From positions 126,112 through 151,235 of the forward strand of contig BMAT01007312.1 in assembly GCA_019649035.1 (NCBI GenBank): a stretch of DNA of 25,124 bases. The letters are read 5' to 3'. Positions within the stretch are counted from its first letter, which is position 1, and the number at the start of each line of letters is the position of its first letter. Source of the stretch: Elysia marginata. Lineage: Eukaryota; Mollusca; Gastropoda; Plakobranchidae. The notes beneath the pieces were generated by a model. The model did not search any database. It saw only the letters and a list, made by a program, of their open reading frames with translations, and was not told the origin of the DNA. This document shows, piece by piece, positions 20,951-25,124 of the stretch. The translations under genes were made by a program, and so were the position numbers.

Positions 20951-21462
20951 GACAAGTTTCCCGTCTTGATGCTATCTAGTGTCTCTGATCATTCTACTAC
21001 ATGGCTTGACTATGGTAGACTTGTCGTCATACACATCTGTACAGAGGCCGATAAGACAAGTTTCCCGTCTTGGTGCTAAGTAGCGTCTCTGATCATTCTA
21101 CTACATGGCTTGACTAAAGCAGACTACTTGTCGTCATACACATTTGTACAGAGGCCGATAAGGCAAGTTTCCCGTCTTGGTGCTATCTAGCGTCTCTGAC
21201 CATTCTACTACACGGCTTGACTAAAGTAGACTTATCTGTACAGAGGTCGATAAGACAAGTTTCCCGTCTTGGTGCTATCTAGCGTCTCTGATCATTCTAC
21301 TACACGGCTTGACTTAAGTAGACTTGTCGTCATACACATCTGTACAGAGGCCGATAAGACAAGTTTCCCGTCTTGGTGCTATCTAGCGTCTCTGATCATT
21401 CTACTAAATGGCTTGACTAAAGCAGACCTCTCGTCATACACATCTGTACAGAGGTCGGTAAG
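20951..21462. repeat. Tandem array of five ~104-bp units derived from the EGF gene's 3' end
   Basis: On the + strand, units start at 20951, 21055, 21162, 21254 and 21358 (104, 107, 92, 104 and about 104 bp). Each begins GACAAGTTTCCCGTCTTGGT and ends CTGTACAGAGGCCGATAA or close variants. Read on the - strand, each unit contains [12 protein letters not shown] (one R-to-K variant, one shortened to YRPLYR-stop). The unit nearest 21491 supplies the actual last codons of the gene. The + strand open frames across the array are artefacts. Confidence 0.9.
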
Positions 21463-21491
21463 TGTCCCGCGTTATGATGATATATTTCCAC
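21434..21491 (-). CDS. Terminal coding exon, 18 codons and stop
   Basis: The acceptor TTTACTCGTTTCAG precedes 21491. G completes Arg with AG from the previous exon, then [18 protein letters not shown] and TGA at 21436-21434. The series [18 protein letters not shown] after C-x-R-T-R fits the YR-rich second part of an EMI domain, but the usual CC-PG ending is replaced by a single cysteine and a stop. Its last nine codons are the founder-like copy of the adjoining tandem array. Confidence 0.55.
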
Positions 21492-24400
21492 CTGAAACGA
21501 GTAAACAAATAGAAACACTTATAAATACGAAAGGTTGAAACTACCCCACAAAAACAAATGGACCATTTCTTCACTATAAATCGAAAGCGGGGATCAAGCC
21601 CTGCGTTTGAAAGGACGACATTTAACCCTCGAGACAGGCTAATTACACACAATTCTTCGCCTTACGCATGCGTTAAAAGAGTACCTGATTATAGGCAGTG
21701 AAAGATCTTGTCAGTATAGTAGAGTGATGAGCTGCTCTCCTTTGAGTTCAGAAGAAAATGTGGTTGGTGATAGCCTGTCGGGGAATCCTTGCAAAAGGCT
21801 TAAGATATTTAAGTGAATCAGACTCTATGTTAAAAAAAAGTTCTTTACTTTTACATGTTATATTAGAAACATGGTACTAAATACTTTCTCTGCGCCAAAC
21901 ACGACAACACACCTTGTTCTCACACACCACTGGTTTGACCAGGCGGCACACCGGACTGGCTCCTCTATCCTCACTATGCGCCGGTACGTGCGTCTATGCG
22001 GCACTAGGTAGTGCTGATAACTGCACGATCTGAAGGAACAGTAAAGCAAGTCAGTATTAATACGGGCGAATAGTTATCAGGAGTTGAAGAGTTCGAAAAT
22101 TACGATAAGAATTTTAGATAATTCCGATGTAAATAAGAAAATCGTTATCTTTTGAATTCTACGATTCACCAGTTTTCCTCTTTCAATCAATAATTAATCC
22201 ACTTTAAGTAACCCGATCTGCTTTTCAATTGGGAATGCGATTAAAGCGCAAAATAATCGGGTTTTTTTTGCCCGCAAACAAAATTATGGCTTCAAACAGG
22301 GAGTTTTCCGAAAGGAACGTTAATAAACTTTGCGCTCTAATCTCATTCCCAATGAGCTTGAAAGTGTAGAGAAAAATTTCTTATCTCTGTAAACAGATAT
22401 CGGAAATCTCACTGTAAAACATTTTAAAAAATCTACCTTGTTAAGTCTTTTTTATCTCTCTTTTTTTATTTTAATGCGAATTCCACGTATTCGTGCTTGG
22501 CAACTGTTCTGCATAGAGCAACTAAAGTGCAGTATCCACAGCTAAAAACCTTATTACGTCCTATTATGTGACGTACGGTATTTTGATTGTCTCCGGCAGT
22601 GTCGATAGGGGTATAATCACTGTTCCAAATTCTAGGTGTATAACGTACTTCATTCTTGCAAACTTTGTCGCAGCTTTAAAATCACCGTATGTAGAAAAAT
22701 AGCTTTCATATAGTCTCTAATAGCATATTCTTAAGGTTATTTTAGATAGCCCAGATTTAGATCTAGTTTAGTTTTAAATAGATGGTGCAGATTGAAAGAA
22801 CGTATCCTTGCATGCACTAAAAATATCTTTTTGTGTTTAATTTGGCCTTGCCATACGAAAAACTTTAAAAAAAAAGATAGGAAATTATCATGTTCCAATT
22901 GGTTATCATGTTCCAATTGGTTTAATTCTTGGCAAACCGGCTTTGTTATTAAGCCCGTTTCACACGGTGCGTATCCCGTACGGAAAAATCCGGACCGGCT
23001 CTAGATCGGTGATCCGTTTTTGTTTTTACATGGTACGTTATCAAATGAAAGGGTGTAAGTGATATAAAGGGACAGAACTTTGTCAAAGTCTACCGTCTAT
23101 AGACTGTCCGGTGTTTTTCCGTATGGGATTCGCGTCATGTGAATCGGGCTTTAGCCTGGCTTCGACAGCCAACCTATCGCGTACCGAGTCGCGTGAGTTC
23201 AGTGTCTCATCACAGCTAGATGGTTGTACTCACCTTTTCTCACATCTCCTGCCCGAGAAGCCGAGAGGACATCTACAGATGTTGCTGTGCTTACACCGAC
23301 CTCCGTTCACACAGGTGATACTGCAACGCTCTGGATGGGGGTCGGGGTGGGGTGAAGATATAGCAGGATTTGCTTTTATAGTTCATACATTGTGCAATAT
23401 ATGTATCATTATTCTTTCACATAAGGATTTATGCGCTACGGATCCGCTCAAGAGGACGAAGCCCTTAGTAGAGGAAATCCAGGATAGCTAGCTAAAAAAT
23501 AAACGCACTAATGGTCCCCGTTAGCCAATCGTCTACGGAAATACCCACGCTGCCCATGGGTGTTATTACGCCATACGTTGCCGTCATAAGGGTGCAAAGA
23601 CTGTCATGCGGGGACGATGCAAATAAGAGAATAGTCAAAACATAATTGTTTTCATATTCTTTACGATTCGAAATACAAAAGACCCTTTTCCCTTCTCATA
23701 GTCTAGGAATATCTGCTAAAGAAGGCCAAAGAGATGTGGGAGGCTAAGTGCATACAAGTCCATACCCACCTGTGGCTCTTACTAGGTACTCGGGCTGAAA
23801 AAAAAAATTATCTACGTTTATCGTATATAGCGACGCTTAAAACAAACAAACAAAAAGTTGAGGATTTTTTTCACGGCAGTTATGCATGAACATCTAGACC
23901 GGGTCATGACAACCAGAAAAATTATTTGTAATGAAATTAAAGTTCTGTCTCCTGCTTGCTATGATAACCACTGCTATATTGAAAATTGGCACTTTCTTTA
24001 AAACCACGACCCGCCTACAATATTTAAATGAAATCAACATGGAAACTTTATTCCAAACGGAAAAATTAATGCTCACCTCACGCAATAATAGTGCGATAAT
24101 TTGGTTTCGACAATTCGAGGGACATAACTAAGATTGCCTTTCATATGCAAACAATTAGATTACCTTTCTGACAGCGACGTCCAAAATATCCCGGTAGACA
24201 CGTGCATCTGTAAGGATTAGCTCCATCACACGTCCCTCCGTTAACACATTGAACTCTGCACTGGTTGTCTGGTTCATTGTGAGACAGGGACAATTAATCT
24301 TTCTTAAGATTGGTTACTATAAGTGTGTTGGGGTACCACAAAATGAGTCTACAAGGGAATATGAAGTTAGATAAACCATTTGAAAGGTCTTTAAAATCTC

Positions 24401-24912
24401 TTTGATATTGTAAAAAAATTTGTTTTGTTATCGTCGTAGTTAGGCCCTAGGTTATTGCACTGGAAAGTTAGAGAATCCAAGTGTTCTACTCTAAAAATAA
24501 TGGAGCAAAACTGACATAAAGTTTTCATGTTATAAAAGTAGAAAGTGCATTACAATGTTCTAAAAACTGTTAAAAAATATTTTTCAAAAACATTTTTGAT
24601 TGTCTCATAAATGGATATGATGAAAAAGTAAATTAACCTTCAAATTATGCAAAAGAAATTTCGAGTAAAAGTTCATATAAGTACTCGAAAATGTCCGTTT
24701 TCTTGAATCAATCGCTACGCTTGATTTACCGCTAACTCCATTTCTCCATGAAGCGCTTAACTGGTCTTTTAAACATGACCAAAACCCCTAAAAAAAAACT
24801 TAGCCTTTAAACCTACCACTTTGACAGTGCGAGCCATAGTGTCCAGACCTACACAAGCATACACCAGGCGAGACACAGACGCCCCCGTTCTTGCATCTAG
24901 GTCGGCAGTGAA
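21434..24912 (-). CDS. EGF-repeat extracellular protein with an EMI-like C-terminal end; 5' part outside the window
   Basis: Five exons on the - strand join in phase with no stop until TGA at 21434: 24912-24817, 24268-24164, 23330-23234, 22029-21913, 21491-21434. They encode three EGF-like domains of the compact type CxxxCxNGGxC...CxCxxGxxGxxC, then SCSYQHYLV...[13 protein letters not shown] and a short tail ending YRPLYRCV. Phases are 1-1, 1-1, 1-2, 2-2 and 2-stop, so every junction fits. The EGF type resembles those of VWDE, WIF1 and tenascins, which are secreted or matrix proteins. The end recalls the first half of an EMI domain, a cysteine module of matrix proteins. No calcium-binding EGF consensus and no membrane segment is seen. 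Exact family is unknown. The EGF exons are secure; the last two rest on phase, splice signals and residue pattern. Confidence 0.78.
21590..21650 (-). mobile_element. Possible degenerate tRNA-like SINE head, reverse orientation
   Basis: Read on the - strand, TAGCCTGTCTCGAGGG resembles an A box and GGGCTTGATCC a B box, with a CTTTCAA anticodon-like loop between them. The acceptor stem does not close. It lies in the last intron of the EGF gene, next to a SINE body fragment of opposite orientation. Weak. Confidence 0.3.
21675..21835 (+). mobile_element. SINE body fragment related to the 17716 element
   Basis: TTATAGGCAGTGAAAGATCT, TTGTCAGTAT and GTGATGAGCT align with 17834-17880 of the full SINE, with the downstream portion more diverged and an A-rich end near 21830. 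The tRNA-related head of that orientation is missing here. Confidence 0.6.
21913..22029 (-). CDS. EMI-like cysteine module exon
   Basis: The acceptor CTGTTCCTTCAG precedes 22029 and the donor AAG|GTGTGT follows 21913. The 117-bp, phase 2-2 exon encodes (R)[35 protein letters not shown] and VRTR. The spacing C-x24-C-x7-C followed by xRxR, with aromatic and basic residues, resembles the first half of EMI domains such as in MEGF10 (C-x25-C-x8-C-TRHR). GC content is clearly higher than the flanks, supporting coding. The EMI link is inference; cysteine spacing alone cannot prove it. Confidence 0.65.
22221..22364. repeat. Inverted repeat with arms of about 32 bp
   Basis: The left arm 22221-22252 (CTTTTCAATTGGGAATGCGA then TTAAAGCGCAAA) mirrors the right arm 22329-22364 (TTTGCGCTCTAATCTCATTC then CCAATGAGCTTGAAAG), with a four-base gap. 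The loop is about 76 bp. It is probably another small non-autonomous element, in the intron upstream of the EMI-like exon. Confidence 0.65.
22882..22920 (+). repeat. Tandem pair of an 18-bp unit
   Basis: TTATCATGTTCCAATTGG is repeated exactly twice in a row. Small, recent slippage duplication inside an intron. Confidence 0.85.
22952..23150. mobile_element. 199-bp MITE with TTA target duplication (PIF/Harbinger-type)
   Basis: The left end AGCCCGTTTCACACGGTGCG then TATCCCGTACGGAAAAA is mirrored by the right end, TTTTTCCGTATGGGATTCGC then GTCATGTGAATCGGGCT. The arms are about 45 bp with few mismatches. TTA flanks both sides (22949-22951 and 23151-23153). A three-base TWA duplication with long inverted ends is the mark of PIF/Harbinger non-autonomous elements. 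It inserted in the intron between the third EGF exon and the EMI-like exon. Confidence 0.82.
23234..23330 (-). CDS. EGF-like domain exon (third and last EGF)
   Basis: The acceptor has a C-rich tract (CCCCGACCCCCATCCAG) before 23330, and AG|GTGAGT is the donor at 23234. The exon encodes [20 protein letters not shown], then [12 protein letters not shown]. It enters in phase 1 but leaves in phase 2, unlike the other EGF exons. This breaks the symmetric series and marks the change to a different C-terminal module whose next exon starts in phase 2. Confidence 0.9.
23331..24163 (-). other. Intron of the EGF gene between second and third EGF exons
   Basis: Donor GTAATC at 24163 and AG at 23331. The C-rich acceptor tract lies at its end. 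An octamer ATGCAAAT occurs at 23617. No nested gene is supported; frames near 23894-24131 on both strands are mutually overlapping and without motif. Confidence 0.75.
24164..24268 (-). CDS. EGF-like domain exon (second in window)
   Basis: The acceptor AATGAACCAG precedes 24268 and the donor GTAATC follows 24164. The exon is 105 bp, phase 1-1. It encodes [20 protein letters not shown], then [15 protein letters not shown], with all six cysteines. The acceptor tract is weaker than its neighbours but the domain is complete. Confidence 0.9.
24269..24816 (-). other. Intron of the EGF gene between first and second EGF exons
   Basis: Donor GTAGGT at 24816 and AG at 24269. A/T-rich, nothing else recognised. 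The intron continuing upstream of 24912 runs past the window end. Confidence 0.8.
24817..24912 (-). CDS. EGF-like domain exon (first in window)
   Basis: The acceptor CTACTCTCAG precedes 24912 and the donor GTAGGT follows 24817. The 96-bp, phase 1-1 exon encodes [20 protein letters not shown] then [11 protein letters not shown]. Six cysteines, NGG and GxxGxxC define an EGF-like domain. Symmetric phase 1-1 exons are the usual way EGF domains are duplicated. Confidence 0.88.
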
Positions 24913-25124
24913 CTGAGAGTAGAGACAGAAATAAACGTGAGAGATACACATAAAAAAAACTAACCTACCAAACAAGCTACACCTTGCTTAGTTAAAAAAA
25001 AACACGAAACAATTGAATAAATAATTAGACATCTTTCTAATACTGTACATAAACTATAATACTACGCAACTTGTTGATTAATTTAATTTAAGGGTATTTT
25101 TACAAGCCCAATTCCACTTCAAAG

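Noticed and set aside
21269..21538. + strand open frames across the tandem array (also 20765-21079)
   Set aside because: They exist because the 104-bp unit lacks stops in one frame. The - strand reading has the splice site, phase and residue pattern instead.
22440..22690. - strand frame of about 66 codons starting [12 protein letters not shown], entered at a possible phase-2 AG
   Set aside because: The phase would fit after the third EGF exon, but the acceptor lacks a pyrimidine tract, no known motif is visible, and the 22029-21913 exon has better signals. It could be an alternative last exon, but I cannot support it.
1..25124. CRISPR array or prokaryotic system
   Set aside because: The tandem repeats have no spacers of uniform length and the window has spliced animal genes.

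Overview
The window is AT-rich, intron-bearing animal DNA. It has GT-AG introns of about 0.3 to 4 kb, AATAAA poly(A) signals, a Pol III-type SINE, small inverted-repeat transposons, minisatellites and a decayed LINE fragment. Nothing bacterial is present (no operons, no long ORFs). Long introns, a vertebrate-like RHEB and many small foldback elements suggest an invertebrate, possibly a lophotrochozoan such as a mollusc. The species call is inference. Nearly all long open frames that can be drawn here are chance; the real genes are split into short exons.

Region 1 (1-13475, + strand) is RHEB, the small GTPase that activates mTORC1, without its first exon. Six exons (76-147, 780-930, 2391-2447, 2774-2821, 6799-6880, 8547-8639) join in phase into 167 codons. 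That is the same number human RHEB has from Gly18 to its end. The protein ends in a CaaX box, CVLS. No canonical AATAAA was found after the stop until 13446, so the 3' UTR may be about 4.8 kb. It would contain a repeat shared with intron 5, a 340-base CU-rich tract, a pogo-like MITE and four 41-base tandem units. Introns 2, 3 and 5 hold a LINE remnant, a nested palindrome and interspersed repeats.

Region 2 (about 13475-20700) has no recognisable gene. It contains hairpin-forming elements (14472-14673, 15361-15550), a tRNA-derived SINE (17716-17998), a pair of octamer motifs next to a perfect palindrome (18732-18832), a roughly 64-base minisatellite (18952-19344) and a pyrimidine-rich tract.

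Region 3 (about 20680-25124, - strand) is the 3' end of an extracellular EGF-repeat gene, convergent with RHEB. Three EGF exons (24912-24817, 24268-24164, 23330-23234) are followed by a cysteine-containing, EMI-like exon (22029-21913) and a short terminal exon (21491-21434). Every junction is in phase and none creates a stop. The most unusual observation is that the 104-base tandem array at 20951-21462 is made of copies of this gene's own last codons plus 3' UTR. The ending [12 protein letters not shown] can be read, intact or slightly altered, in each of five units. A 199-bp MITE with a TTA target duplication sits in the intron before the EMI-like exon.

The two genes do not obviously work together. 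RHEB is an intracellular, membrane-anchored growth regulator, and the EGF gene encodes a secreted or surface protein.
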